The notes beneath the pieces are model-generated. The model was given only the letters and a program-made list of their open reading frames with translations, was not told the DNA's origin and did no database searches. Positions 11,690 to 21,161 of a stretch of 64,000 nucleotides of DNA are shown here, piece after piece (the first letter of the stretch is position 1; every line of letters starts with the position of its first letter). The position numbers and the translations under genes are program-made. Source of the stretch: Amycolatopsis thermophila (GTDB taxonomy: Bacteria > Actinomycetota > Actinomycetes > Mycobacteriales > Pseudonocardiaceae); the NCBI RefSeq assembly GCF_030814215.1, contig NZ_JAUSUT010000001.1, forward strand, positions 1,488,001 to 1,552,000, in the 5' to 3' direction.

Positions 11690-11714
11690 GGGCCCGGCCA
11701 CAGCGGCCGGGCCC
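11690..11714 (+). terminator. Rho-independent-type terminator after the DUF5319 gene
   Basis: A perfect 10-bp stem (GGGCCCGGCC pairs with 11705-11714) with a 5-base loop, followed by GTTTCA, 15 bases after the DUF5319 stop codon. Confidence 0.75.
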
Positions 11715-11770
11715 GTTTCACGCCCGGGGCCGCCCAGTGGTGGGCGATGCGCCACCAGGCCCCACGGAAA

Positions 11771-11797
11771 GAGGCCCGGCCGCACCGGCCGGGCCTC
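11771..11797 (-). terminator. Terminator downstream of rsdA
   Basis: A perfect 11-bp stem (GAGGCCCGGCC, 11771-11781, with 11787-11797) and 5-base loop, 16 bases beyond the rsdA stop. With the preceding hairpin it separates two convergent transcripts. Confidence 0.7.
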
Positions 11798-11812
11798 CTC
11801 GTGTCTCGCGGG

Positions 11813-12754
11813 TCAGTGTGAGCTGCTCGTGGTGCCGCTGTCGACGCCGGCGGGCTGGCCGGAGCCGGAGCCGGTACCCGCGGCCGGGGTGTCGTAGCGG
11901 ATGGTGCTGCCCGACGTGCCGTCGCCGGGCGGGGTGGTGCTGCTCTCCGTCGACGGGGTCGGCGAGGTCGTGCTGCTCGGCGACGGGGTGGTCGTCGTGG
12001 TCGGCTGGGACGACGAGGTCGTCGACGAGGACGGCAGCCTCGTGGAGCTCACCGGCGGCATCGCGGCCGACGTGGGCGACGACGTCGACGAGTCGGGCGT
12101 GCTGGTCGAGGAATCCGGCAGCATCGAGGCGAGCTGCTGGTGCTCGGCCATCAGCTGGCTGAGGTTCTCCTCCTCGGTGACCTGGCTCAGCTTCGCGGCG
12201 GCCTCGGCCAGCGCCCGCTGCGCCTCGGCGATGCGCCCCTGGGACAGGGCGATGCTCGCCTGCTGCATGTCGATCCGGGCCGCGGACGCGGCCTCGACCG
12301 ACCGCGCGTGGTCGGCGTAGAGCACCTTGGTCAGGCCCCACAGCGTGTCGCCGGGCTGGGCGTCCCGCGCGGCGATGCTGGTGCCGGTGAACCCGATGGC
12401 GAGGACCGCGGCGGCCGCGGCGACCGGCACGAGCAGACGGCGACGGCGTGCCCGCTGCCCGTGGCGGCGGGCCAGCGCGGCCGTCTTGATCGTGGTGACC
12501 GCCGTGTCGGTGTCGATCAGCTCGGCGAGCGGCTCGCTGTCGATGTCCCGTCGCCAGGACAGCAACAGCGCGTTGAGTTCCTGGTCACCGAGGTCGTCGG
12601 CGATGCCCGGGTCGGACCCGCCGAGCGAGTCCAGCAGACCGTCGTCGGCGCGGATCGCGGTGAGGTCCGCCTCGAACTCCGCCTGTGACGAACTCATGGT
12701 GGGGTCGAACTCGAGCTCGTCGAGCTCACGTCTGACGTCGTCGCGATCGGTCAC
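11813..12754 (-). CDS. rsdA: Anti-sigma-D factor RsdA
   Basis: A 313-residue single-pass membrane protein that would hold SigD inactive. The N-terminal cytoplasmic part (residues 1-105) includes LNALLLSWRRDIDSEPL, the sigma-binding region of the RsdA family. One membrane helix follows a basic stretch (RRRRLLVPVAAAAAVLAIGF). The outside part begins with a LysM-like or coiled segment (ARDAQPGDTLWGLTKVLYADHAR) and ends in a Ser/Thr/Pro-rich tail. The GTG start directly follows the sigD stop codon (TGAGTG), so the two are coupled. Rv3413c is the matching gene in M. tuberculosis, where proteolysis of RsdA releases SigD. Confidence 0.92.
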   Translation of the reverse strand: MTDRDDVRRELDELEFDPTMSSSQAEFEADLTAIRADDGLLDSLGGSDPGIADDLGDQELNALLLSWRRDIDSEPLAELIDTDTAVTTIKTAALARRHGQRARRRRLLVPVAAAAAVLAIGFTGTSIAARDAQPGDTLWGLTKVLYADHARSVEAASAARIDMQQASIALSQGRIAEAQRALAEAAAKLSQVTEEENLSQLMAEHQQLASMLPDSSTSTPDSSTSSPTSAAMPPVSSTRLPSSSTTSSSQPTTTTTPSPSSTTSPTPSTESSTTPPGDGTSGSTIRYDTPAAGTGSGSGQPAGVDSGTTSSSH

Positions 12755-13336
12755 TCAGGCCACCTCCTCGGACGCCAGCGCCTTGCGGAGCCGGGCCAGC
12801 GCGCGGTGCTGGGCGACCCGGACGGCACCCGGCGTCGAACCGACCGCATCGGCGGTCTCCTCGGCGGACAGGCCCACGACCACTCGCAACACCACGATCT
12901 CGCGCTGCTTGTCGGGCAGAACCCGGAGCAGCTGTGCCATGCGCTCGTTCAACTCCCCCTGCAGTGCGCGTTGTTCCGGCCCGATGTCGCCCTCGATCTC
13001 GTCGGGGATCTCGGCGACCGGCTCGGCCCGGTTGCGCGCGGCGGCCCGATGCGCGTCGGCCACCTTGTGCTGGGCGATGCCGTACACAAAGGCCAGGAAC
13101 GGGCGCCCTTGGTCACGGTACGAAGGCAACGCCGTGAGCACTGCGAGACACACCTCCTGAGCCACATCGTCTGCCGAGGCGAACGACCGCTCCTGTCGTC
13201 CGACCCTGGCGCGGCAGTACCGCACCACCAGGGGACGGATAGCGGCCAGTAGCCGCTCGACCGCCTGGGGATCCCCCTCGACAGCGGCGGCGACTGGCTC
13301 ATCCAGCCCGTCCCCCACATTGGCCATCGCAGACAA
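12755..13336 (-). CDS. sigD: ECF-type RNA polymerase sigma factor SigD
   Basis: A 193-residue sigma-70 family factor with region 2 (FASADDVAQEVCLAVLTAL, FLAFVYGIAQHKVADAHR) and region 4 (LLRVLPDKQREIVVLRVVVGLSAEETADAVGSTPGAVRVAQHRALARLRKAL). It directs RNA polymerase to its own promoters and is controlled by the RsdA protein encoded just downstream. An ATG at 13327 gives a start three codons shorter. The 243 bases upstream, up to the BldM-like gene, contain no gene and should hold its promoter. Confidence 0.93.
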   Translation of the reverse strand: MSAMANVGDGLDEPVAAAVEGDPQAVERLLAAIRPLVVRYCRARVGRQERSFASADDVAQEVCLAVLTALPSYRDQGRPFLAFVYGIAQHKVADAHRAAARNRAEPVAEIPDEIEGDIGPEQRALQGELNERMAQLLRVLPDKQREIVVLRVVVGLSAEETADAVGSTPGAVRVAQHRALARLRKALASEEVA

Positions 13337-13579
13337 CAGTCCCAGCGTTACGTGTAGGCGTGCAAAATTAACGGCGCGGCAATCCCCACATCGCTCACAC
13401 CGGTGATGCCTACGGTACCTGGCGACGCCGGTGTCGCGTGTGCGTGGTCGGCTCTCGAGCCGCGCCGGCCTCGCCGAACCGAGGCCGCCCAGTATCGCAC
13501 GGATGTGGCTTGAGGGGGGTGTTCGAGTGAAGCGGCGCGCGGACCCGCGAAAATTATTCGCCGAATCCGCGCGTCCGCG

Positions 13580-14176
13580 TCAGGAGACGAGCCCGCGGCG
13601 GAACCCGTGGGCGACCGCCTGCGCACGGTCCCGCACGCCGAGCTTGCGGAACAGCCGCCGGGCGTGGGTCTTGACCGTGTCCTCGGACAGGTAGAGCTCG
13701 CGGCCGATCTGGCCGTTGCTCTTGCCCTGGCTCATCCCGCGCAGTACCTGCAGCTCCCGCTCGGTGAGCTGGACGCCCGGGTCGGCCGGCTGGCGCGGCG
13801 CGGGCACGGAGGTGCTGGCGAGGGTGTGCGCGAGCGCGGCGACCAGCTCCGGCCGGGACGCGTCCCAGCGCAGGTAGCCGCGAGCGCCGCCGGCGATGGC
13901 GGCGGCGATGCTGCCGGCGTCGTCCGGCGCGCCGAAGACGATCACGTTGGCCTGAGGGTTGGCGGACACCAGCCGCCGAGTCGCCTCCACCCCGGCCGGC
14001 ATCGCGCGCTGGGTGCCGACGAGCACGACGTCGACCGGCTGCCGCGAGTACCGGGCCAGCAACTCGTCACCGTGCGCTACACAGTCGATGCGACTGACAC
14101 CGGGGACAGCAGACATCACGCGGGTGAGCCCTTCGCGGACACTGCGTCGGTCGTCGCAGATCAAGACCGTCGTCAC
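13580..14176 (-). CDS. bldM: BldM-like orphan response regulator with degenerate receiver
   Basis: A 198-residue LuxR/NarL-type regulator. The C-terminal HTH reads LTERELQVLRGMSQGKSN, then SEDTVKTHARRLFRKLGVRDRAQAVAHGF, which closely resembles Streptomyces BldM. The position next to sigD and whiD also fits (whiD-bldM-sigma-guaB in S. coelicolor). The receiver keeps the acidic pair D8-D9 but has glycine 54 where the phospho-acceptor aspartate should be, glycine 82 at the conserved Thr/Ser and tryptophan 104 at the conserved lysine. It cannot work by normal aspartate phosphorylation. The GTG start is preceded by AGGAAGGA. Confidence 0.88.
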   Translation of the reverse strand: MTTVLICDDRRSVREGLTRVMSAVPGVSRIDCVAHGDELLARYSRQPVDVVLVGTQRAMPAGVEATRRLVSANPQANVIVFGAPDDAGSIAAAIAGGARGYLRWDASRPELVAALAHTLASTSVPAPRQPADPGVQLTERELQVLRGMSQGKSNGQIGRELYLSEDTVKTHARRLFRKLGVRDRAQAVAHGFRRGLVS

Positions 14177-14317
14177 GGGTGTTCCTTCCTGCAGCCGGGT
14201 GACATTCCATATCCCCTATCGGACGCTTGAGGCCGTACCTTGACACGATCCGGTGGCTTTTTTTGGAAAGTCTTCGCCCGGATGTCGGTATGGCCGTCCA
14301 GAGCCCCGCACCCGGGG

Positions 14318-15154
14318 TCAGACCGGTACCCACGGTGATTCACGTGCCAGCCGCCTCCCCTCGGGGTCTGAGCTTAGTAACACTGCGTGTAACACCGCAG
14401 CGGTTCGAGCGCGGTGGCGGGCCGCCTGCGCGGGCCACAGATCCGCCGCGATGAGCCCGGCGGGCCAGGACAACGAGGACAATTCGTACTTGTCCGCCGC
14501 CGCGAGCGCGCCGGAGACGAGGTCCCCGGCTCTTCGCTTGTGCCCGATGGCGCCGAGCGCGGCGGCCAGCACCAGCCGGGACTTGACGGTGTGCCGGACC
14601 GATCCGGCGGCCGTGGCCTCCTCGAGGGCCGCCTCGGCGGGCGCGGTGGCCGCGCGGGCGTCACCCGAGGCGAGGGCGAGCTCGGCGGTGACCCAGCCGA
14701 GCCGGACCCGCGTGCGCCAGTTCCGCACCGCCTCGCCCGCCCGGTCGAGCACCCGGCGGGACGCGCTGAGCCGTCCGGTGCCGAGGTGGTCGGCGGCGAG
14801 ACCGAGGAGTGCGTCGGCGAGCGCACCCGGGGCGTCCAGCCCGTCCGGGTCGGCGTCCGACGCCGCCCCGGAGGCGCGGCGCAGCGCGGCACCGTCCAGT
14901 CCGCGGGCGGTGGTGTGGCCGCCGAGCTGGCGGCGGTGCGAGGCGAGGGCGCTCAGCGCCAGTGCGGCGATCACCGGATCCCGATCGCGGGCGAGCGGCT
15001 CCAGGAGAGCCGACGCCGCCGCGTAGCGGCCCTGGGCGCCGAGCACGATGGCACCGAGCAGGCGCCGCCTCGGTGGTCCGCCGGACGCGAGGACGTCCGG
15101 CGTCGGCGCGGGCCGGTCACCGAAGGCCGCCCGTCGGAACTCGATCTCGGACAC
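14318..15154 (-). CDS. Conserved actinobacterial helical-repeat protein (Rv3415c position)
   Basis: A 278-residue alanine-rich protein made of paired helices that resemble degenerate TPR repeats (GRYAAASALLEPLARDRDPVIAALALSAL and similar stretches). No catalytic motif is visible. It occupies the place of M. tuberculosis Rv3415c between sigD and whiB3. The GTG start follows the MerR-like gene's stop almost directly (stop at 15156-15158), so the two form one transcript. The function is unknown. Confidence 0.78.
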   Translation of the reverse strand: MSEIEFRRAAFGDRPAPTPDVLASGGPPRRRLLGAIVLGAQGRYAAASALLEPLARDRDPVIAALALSALASHRRQLGGHTTARGLDGAALRRASGAASDADPDGLDAPGALADALLGLAADHLGTGRLSASRRVLDRAGEAVRNWRTRVRLGWVTAELALASGDARAATAPAEAALEEATAAGSVRHTVKSRLVLAAALGAIGHKRRAGDLVSGALAAADKYELSSLSWPAGLIAADLWPAQAARHRARTAAVLHAVLLSSDPEGRRLARESPWVPV

Positions 15155-15155
15155 C

Positions 15156-16100
15156 TCACTTCCCTACCAGGACGTACTCGATGCGGTCCGTCGCCATCCG
15201 CAGACCGGGCAGCAGCTCGACGCGCTCGGGCAGCGCCGGCCCGCGCCAGCCGTCACCGACCGCGAACAGGCGGCTGCGCAGCCCGCCGCGGGACACCTCG
15301 GGGAACAGCGCGGGGTCCGCCTTGCCCCCGTGGTCGGCCCACAGCACGACGGCGGCGGGCGAACTGCGCCGGACGGCGGCGGACAGCGCGGGGCCGGGCA
15401 GCGGCAGCCCGAACAGCTGACATCCGATGCGCCGGCCGGCCAGTCCGGCGGCCAGCACGTGCAGCGGCAGCGGGTCCGGCTCCTCCGGCGCGCGGCTGAG
15501 CAGGACCGGACGCTGGTTGCGCGGGTGCTCGAGCACGGGCGTGGCGCGCACGACCGCGGTGAGCACCGACTCGGCCAGCAGGGCGTGCACCTCGACCCCG
15601 GCCGGGGTGCCCGGCCAGCCCGCCCCGCAGGCGTCCAGGACCGGGGAGATCACGCCCTCCCACGCGTCGATGACCCCGGCCGCGCCGATGGCGTCGTCGA
15701 GGGTCTGTTGCACGGCCCGCCCGTCGAGCGCGACCGCTGCCGAGCGAAGCCGCCGGGCGGCGGCGCCGTTCTGGGCGGCCGTCAGCTGCTCCGCGGGCGG
15801 CGGGAGGGGCTGGGGCGGGGCCTGCGGCGCGGATCCGGACGACTTGGGGATCTGCTGGAGCGCGTAGCGCGCGGCCTCCGCGGTCGAGGCCCCGCGCAGC
15901 AGGGCGCGCTGCATCAGTTCGAGGCGGCCGATGTCGGCGGCGCAGTAGCGGCGGTGCTTGCCGCCGGTGTGGCGGCTCGGCCCGAGACCGTACCGGCGGT
16001 CCCAGGTGCGCAGGGTCGACGGCGCGACACCCAGCCGCCGGGCGACGGCGGCCACGGGCATCGTCGGCTCGACCTGACCGGCACCCCTGGGACGGCTCAC
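15156..16100 (-). CDS. MerR-like regulator with B12-binding-type C-terminal domain
   Basis: About 314 residues. The N-terminal winged helix of the MerR type is clear (MPVAAVARRLGVAPSTLRTWDRRYGLG, KHRRYCAADIGRLELMQ). The rest resembles the helical and Rossmann parts of B12-binding light or stress regulators such as CarH. However, the W-x9-EH signature is altered (W then VEVH), and the histidine of the cobalamin-binding loop seems replaced (EEPDPLPLHVLA), so B12 binding is doubtful. GTG 16100 is preferred to a TTG at 16136; ATG 16061 is another candidate. It is transcribed away from whiD. Confidence 0.78.
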   Translation of the reverse strand: MSRPRGAGQVEPTMPVAAVARRLGVAPSTLRTWDRRYGLGPSRHTGGKHRRYCAADIGRLELMQRALLRGASTAEAARYALQQIPKSSGSAPQAPPQPLPPPAEQLTAAQNGAAARRLRSAAVALDGRAVQQTLDDAIGAAGVIDAWEGVISPVLDACGAGWPGTPAGVEVHALLAESVLTAVVRATPVLEHPRNQRPVLLSRAPEEPDPLPLHVLAAGLAGRRIGCQLFGLPLPGPALSAAVRRSSPAAVVLWADHGGKADPALFPEVSRGGLRSRLFAVGDGWRGPALPERVELLPGLRMATDRIEYVLVGK

Positions 16101-16327
16101 CCGAACCAATATCCCGGTACCACCCGAACGGGGCAACCTGAATCAGTTTCGGCATTTTCCCTGTTTAAAGCCGTGATCTCACGCGCAAGGGGGACTCCTA
16201 ACGGCTGAATCGCCTGGTTTCCCTTGAACAACTATTGGCGCGCTTCTAACGTTACGGCCGTTGCGCCATTTGGAGTAATCGCCGGGCAACAAAGCAGGGG
16301 TGTCAGACCGAATCGGAGGCGGTCACG

Positions 16328-16630
16328 ATGGCAGACACGCGCAGGCTTCCGGGCCCGAACGCCGATATCTGGGAATGGCAGCTCCGGGGGTCGTGCAGGG
16401 GGATGGACAGCGGCGCCTTCTTCCACCCGGACGGGGAGCGGGGGCCGGCGAGAGCGCGACGGGAAGCTCGCGCCAAGGCGATCTGCCAGTCCTGTCCGGT
16501 GCTGCGCCTGTGCCGGGAGCACGCGCTCGCGGTCCACGAGCCGTACGGGATCTGGGGCGGGCTGTCGGAGGCGGAGCGGGAGACGATCATCCGGACCGGG
16601 AAACCGCAACTGACCCTCGCCGGCCAGTAA
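16328..16630 (+). CDS. whiD: WhiB-family iron-sulfur regulator (WhiD/WhiB3)
   Basis: A 100-residue WhiB-like protein. Four cysteines (C23, C53, C56, C62) in the C-x29-CxxC-x5-C pattern bind a [4Fe-4S] cluster. The G[I/V]WGG turn (GIWGGLSE) and a basic C-terminal end follow. Gene order identifies it as the WhiD (Streptomyces) / WhiB3 (mycobacteria) orthologue, which partners with the principal sigma factor and acts in spore maturation or redox response. GGAGGCGG precedes the ATG. About 190 bases of upstream DNA to the divergent MerR-like gene hold the promoter. Confidence 0.93.
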   Translation: MADTRRLPGPNADIWEWQLRGSCRGMDSGAFFHPDGERGPARARREARAKAICQSCPVLRLCREHALAVHEPYGIWGGLSEAERETIIRTGKPQLTLAGQ

Positions 16631-16646
16631 CCGGAACGGAAAATCC

Positions 16647-16685
16647 GACGGCACCCGGCTGAACGCCCGTCAGCCGGGTGCCGTC
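16647..16685. terminator. Bidirectional terminator between whiD and the TetR gene
   Basis: A perfect 15-bp inverted repeat (16647-16661 with 16671-16685, loop of 9). It starts 17 bases after the whiD stop, and its right arm encodes the last residues of the convergent TetR protein. Confidence 0.75.
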
Positions 16686-17263
16686 GCCTTTCGCAGAAAT
16701 CGCGGCCACGCGGTCATCGCCGCGTCGATGACCGCTTCCAGGTCGGCCAGTTCCGCGCCGTCGCGCGCCTGAATCGACATCCCGTGCAGAATCGTGCCGT
16801 AGAACCGGACGATCGCGTCGATGTCGACATCTTCTTCCGCCGCGGCCCGCAACCGCGCGGCGAGGGCCGCCAGATTGTTCCGCCGCTTGGCGGCGAGGAA
16901 ATCCCGGATGCCCTGATTCTGTTCCGTGCAGTTGATGGCGGCCAGCACGACCATGCACCCGCGCGGGCGCCCCTCCGCGACGTACTCGCGGGCGGTGTCC
17001 CGCAGCCACCGTTCGACGATCTCCCTGGCCGTCCCGGTCTCCGGCGGCTGGTGCCCGAACCGCTCGCGGTAGCGGTCGACCGCCTCGCGGAAGAGCGACT
17101 CCTTGCCGCCGAAGGCGGCGTACAGGCTGGGCGAGTTGATGCCCATCGCCGCGGTCAGGTCGGACAGTGACGTGCCCTCGTAGCCGCGCTCCCAGAACAC
17201 GTACATCGCCTCGTCGAGGGCCGCGTCCCGGTCGAAGGCCCTCGGGCGTCCCCGTGGTGACAT
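16670..17263 (-). CDS. TetR/AcrR-family transcriptional repressor
   Basis: A 197-residue regulator. The N-terminal HTH is typical (ALDEAMYVFWERGYEGTSLSDLTAAMGINSPSLYAAFGGKESLFREAVDRY), and the C-terminal ligand-binding domain contains RGCMVVLAAINC. It probably represses itself and the divergent SDR gene through the palindrome at 17281-17317. ATG 17263 is preferred over ATG 17272: a TAGAAT-like -10 seven bases upstream would place the transcription start on this codon, giving a leaderless mRNA. The ligand is unknown. Confidence 0.9.
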   Translation of the reverse strand: MSPRGRPRAFDRDAALDEAMYVFWERGYEGTSLSDLTAAMGINSPSLYAAFGGKESLFREAVDRYRERFGHQPPETGTAREIVERWLRDTAREYVAEGRPRGCMVVLAAINCTEQNQGIRDFLAAKRRNNLAALAARLRAAAEEDVDIDAIVRFYGTILHGMSIQARDGAELADLEAVIDAAMTAWPRFLRKATAPG

Positions 17264-17280
17264 GGTTCGCATTCTATAGC

Positions 17281-17317
17281 GATCGGCACAGAAGTCGCTC
17301 TAACTTCTGTGCCGATC
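17281..17317. promoter_or_regulatory. Perfect inverted-repeat operator between TetR and SDR genes
   Basis: GATCGGCACAGAAGT (17281-17295) is repeated as its exact reverse complement at 17303-17317, with a 7-base spacer. It lies in the 74-base gap between two divergent starts, over both predicted promoters. It is most likely the binding site of the adjacent TetR protein. Weaker symmetry continues a few bases outward on both sides. Confidence 0.85.
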
Positions 17318-17337
17318 ACTACAGAAATGGAGGCCTC

Positions 17338-18078
17338 ATGGGGACGCTGGACGGCAAGGTCGCGCTCGTGACCGGGGGCAGCAGGGGAATCGGCGCGGCG
17401 ATCGCGCGGAAGCTGGCCGCGGAGGGTGCGGACGTCGCGGTGACCTACGAACGGTCCGCCTCGCGCGCGGCCGAGGTGGTGGCGTCGATCGAGGGGCTGG
17501 GGCGCAAGGCGCTCGCCGTGCGGGCGGACAGTGCCGACGCGGCCGCCCTGACCGCGGCGGTGGTCCACGTCGCGGAGGCGCTCGGCGGGCTGGACGTGCT
17601 GGTCAACAACGCCGGGGTGTTCCCGCGCGGGACCGTCGAGGAGATGAGCCTGGCGGACCTGGACCGGATCCTGGCGGTCAACGTGCGGGCGGTGTTCGTC
17701 GCGACCCAGGCCGCCGCGCGGCACCTGCGTGCCGGGGGCCGGGTGGTGAACATCGGCAGCACGGTCGGGGAACGGGTGACCGGGCCGGGGATGAGCGCGT
17801 ACGCGGCCACGAAGGCCGCCGTCGTGGGGATGAGCCGGGGGTTCGCGCGGGACCTCGGGCCGCGGGGGATCACGTCGGTGGTGGTTCAGCCCGGCCCGAC
17901 GGACACCGACATGAACCCGGCCGAGGGGCCTCGCGCCACGAAGACCCTGGCCCTGTCCGTCGTCGGGCGGCACGCGTCACCGGACGACGTGGCGGCGACG
18001 GTCGCCCACGTGGCCGGGCCCGGCGGGGCGTTCATCACCGGCTCGGTGATCACCGTCGACGGCGGGGTCAACGCCTAG
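17338..18078 (+). CDS. SDR-family oxidoreductase
   Basis: A 246-residue short-chain dehydrogenase/reductase of the FabG/3-oxoacyl-reductase type. It has the cofactor motif TGGSRGIG (residues about 12-19), NNAG, and the catalytic serine in NIGST with Y-x3-K in SAYAATK. The C-terminus ends FITGSVITVDGGVNA, as is usual. GGAGG lies 7 bases before the ATG. It is divergent from a TetR gene and presumably induced by that repressor's ligand. The substrate is unknown. The stop codon overlaps the end of an IS481 remnant on the other strand. Confidence 0.92.
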   Translation: MGTLDGKVALVTGGSRGIGAAIARKLAAEGADVAVTYERSASRAAEVVASIEGLGRKALAVRADSADAAALTAAVVHVAEALGGLDVLVNNAGVFPRGTVEEMSLADLDRILAVNVRAVFVATQAAARHLRAGGRVVNIGSTVGERVTGPGMSAYAATKAAVVGMSRGFARDLGPRGITSVVVQPGPTDTDMNPAEGPRATKTLALSVVGRHASPDDVAATVAHVAGPGGAFITGSVITVDGGVNA

Positions 18079-18545
18079 GTGTTCTGTTCGGAGAGGTTGG
18101 GAACGCGGCTGGGGCGGGTGGTTGGCCTGCGAGTGCGGTGATTGCAGGTGCGCTTGGCGGCGTTCGGTCTCGGATTGGTGGGTCCGGTCAGAGGCCCATT
18201 CGTCGAGCAGGGTGCGGTCGAACCGCTCGACCTCGTCGCGAGGCACCGTCGATCCGAGCAGGTAGCCGAGGTGGGCGGTCACCAGCGGCGGATCACCCGA
18301 GAGGTTGATGGTCCGCCGCTCGGCGCGCGTCGGCGTCTGATCCGGGCTGGCGTGCGGGCGGCTGGACCGGTCGGCCATGCCCGCTGTGCCGTGGTCCGGG
18401 TAGCGGCCGGCCCGCCGGCACGCGTCGAGGCCCACACCTGGAACCGCTCCGCGACCCGCCGCAGCAACCACCCGTCCGCAACGAAGCCGCGGGCCAGGCG
18501 CAGTCTCCCGACCGGGGTCAGGGGCGCGTCAGCGCGGGCCACGAG
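18075..18545 (-). pseudogene. IS481-family transposase remnant
   Basis: Pieces of an IS481-type transposase are readable in changing frames. The N-terminal HTH start reads DAPLTPVGRLRLARGFVADGWLLRRVAERFQV (from about GTG 18542). A frame change leads to GMADRSSRPHASPDQTPTRAERR, and the C-terminus ends in the hallmark SRVPNLSEQNT-stop at 18075. The whole catalytic DDE core is missing: about 470 bases remain of roughly 1 kb. It is a dead, internally deleted and frameshifted copy lying between the SDR gene and groEL. No clear terminal repeats or target duplication were found. Confidence 0.75.
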
Positions 18546-18647
18546 GGCCGTCCGTTGGTGGGATCTCGCAATCCACACCGAACCCCGGAGGCTGTCCCCA
18601 CGATCGCAACCGCCCAGGGCAGTACACCTGAGTCAGGTACGCAGAAG

Positions 18648-18678
18648 AGAGGGCCCCCGCCGTCGGCGAGGGCCCTCT
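18648..18678 (-). terminator. Terminator downstream of groEL
   Basis: AGAGGGCCC (18648-18656) pairs with 18670-18678, with further pairing in the loop. It lies 13 bases beyond the groEL stop codon. Confidence 0.65.
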
Positions 18679-18690
18679 TCGCTGCCGTGA

Positions 18691-20369
<1,679 letters not shown>

Positions 20370-20384
20370 ACCGCAGCGCCTTTG

Positions 20385-20678
20385 TCAGTTGACGACAGCC
20401 AGCACGTCGCGGGCCGACAGGATCAGGTAGTCCTCGCCGTTGTACTTGACCTCGGTGCCGCCGTACTTCGAGTAGATGACGACGTCACCGACGTTGACGT
20501 CGACGGGGATGCGGTTCCCCTTGTCGTCGACGCGGCCCGGGCCCACGGCCAGAACCTTGCCCTCCTGGGGCTTTTCCTTCGCGGTGTCGGGGATGACGAG
20601 GCCGGACGCGGTCGTCTCCTCGGCCTCGCTCGTCTGGACAACGATCTTGTCCTCGAGCGGTTTGATGTTCACGCTCAC
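20385..20678 (-). CDS. groES: 10-kDa co-chaperonin GroES
   Basis: A 97-residue co-chaperonin that caps GroEL. It begins [15 protein letters not shown] and carries the mobile loop with [25 protein letters not shown] 20678 gives the family's usual length; an in-frame extension to 20693 is unlikely. It is the first gene of the groESL operon, about 107 bases downstream of a CIRCE element. Confidence 0.96.
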   Translation of the reverse strand: MSVNIKPLEDKIVVQTSEAEETTASGLVIPDTAKEKPQEGKVLAVGPGRVDDKGNRIPVDVNVGDVVIYSKYGGTEVKYNGEDYLILSARDVLAVVN

Positions 20679-20784
20679 CGGGTTGACCTCCACGGGTCGT
20701 CGAAAGCGTTGGCAGGTACTTACTGGGTTTCGGCGCCTACCACCCCCGCCGTCGCGGGTGCCGGGGCGTGTGCGGTGCCTTCGA

Positions 20785-20811
20785 TTAGCACTCTAGCCAC
20801 GGGAGTGCTAG
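20785..20811. promoter_or_regulatory. CIRCE operator (HrcA site) of groESL
   Basis: TTAGCACTC, nine bases, then GAGTGCTAG. This matches the CIRCE consensus TTAGCACTC-N9-GAGTGCTAA except for the last base. It is the expected binding site for the HrcA heat-shock repressor upstream of groES. Confidence 0.93.
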
Positions 20812-21161
20812 CCGCGCAAGGAGGGTCCCCCGGTGCCGCGCGAACCGCACCACAACCCGCCTGACCGGGGACTTTGCCCCGCGACCAGCAGCGGTGCCCG
20901 CCACGCCAGGATTCGCGGCATTTCTGCACCGCGACGGCCACGACGACCGGCACGACGACCGCCCCGCGGAGGCAGGTGAGGCGGTTGGAGACGTTGCGGG
21001 CCGGGGCACCGGCCGAACACATCAGCGATGGCCGATCAGTTCACCGGAGCGCGGAGGTCGCACCTGGTCACGCAGCGATACCGCCATCTCACCCTTTGAG
21101 CGGTGTTGACCACCGGTCGCGCTCCCTACCTTGGGAAACGGCCCGGACACGACTGGAAGGA
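20812..21161. other. Intergenic region without a supported gene
   Basis: About 350 bases between the CIRCE element and the cysteine-rich ORF. Open frames on both strands lack ribosome sites and family features. A possible promoter for the small ORF is TTGACC (21106-21111) with TACCTT (21127-21132), at a short 15-base spacing. Confidence 0.4.

Noticed and set aside
18142-18690. Plus-strand frame of 182 codons between the SDR gene and groEL
   Set aside because: The opposite strand carries recognisable IS481 transposase pieces; this frame is their shadow.
20720-21022. Minus-strand frame of 100 codons upstream of groES with a hydrophobic stretch
   Set aside because: It overlaps the CIRCE element and groES promoter, lacks a ribosome site and has coding-unlike composition.
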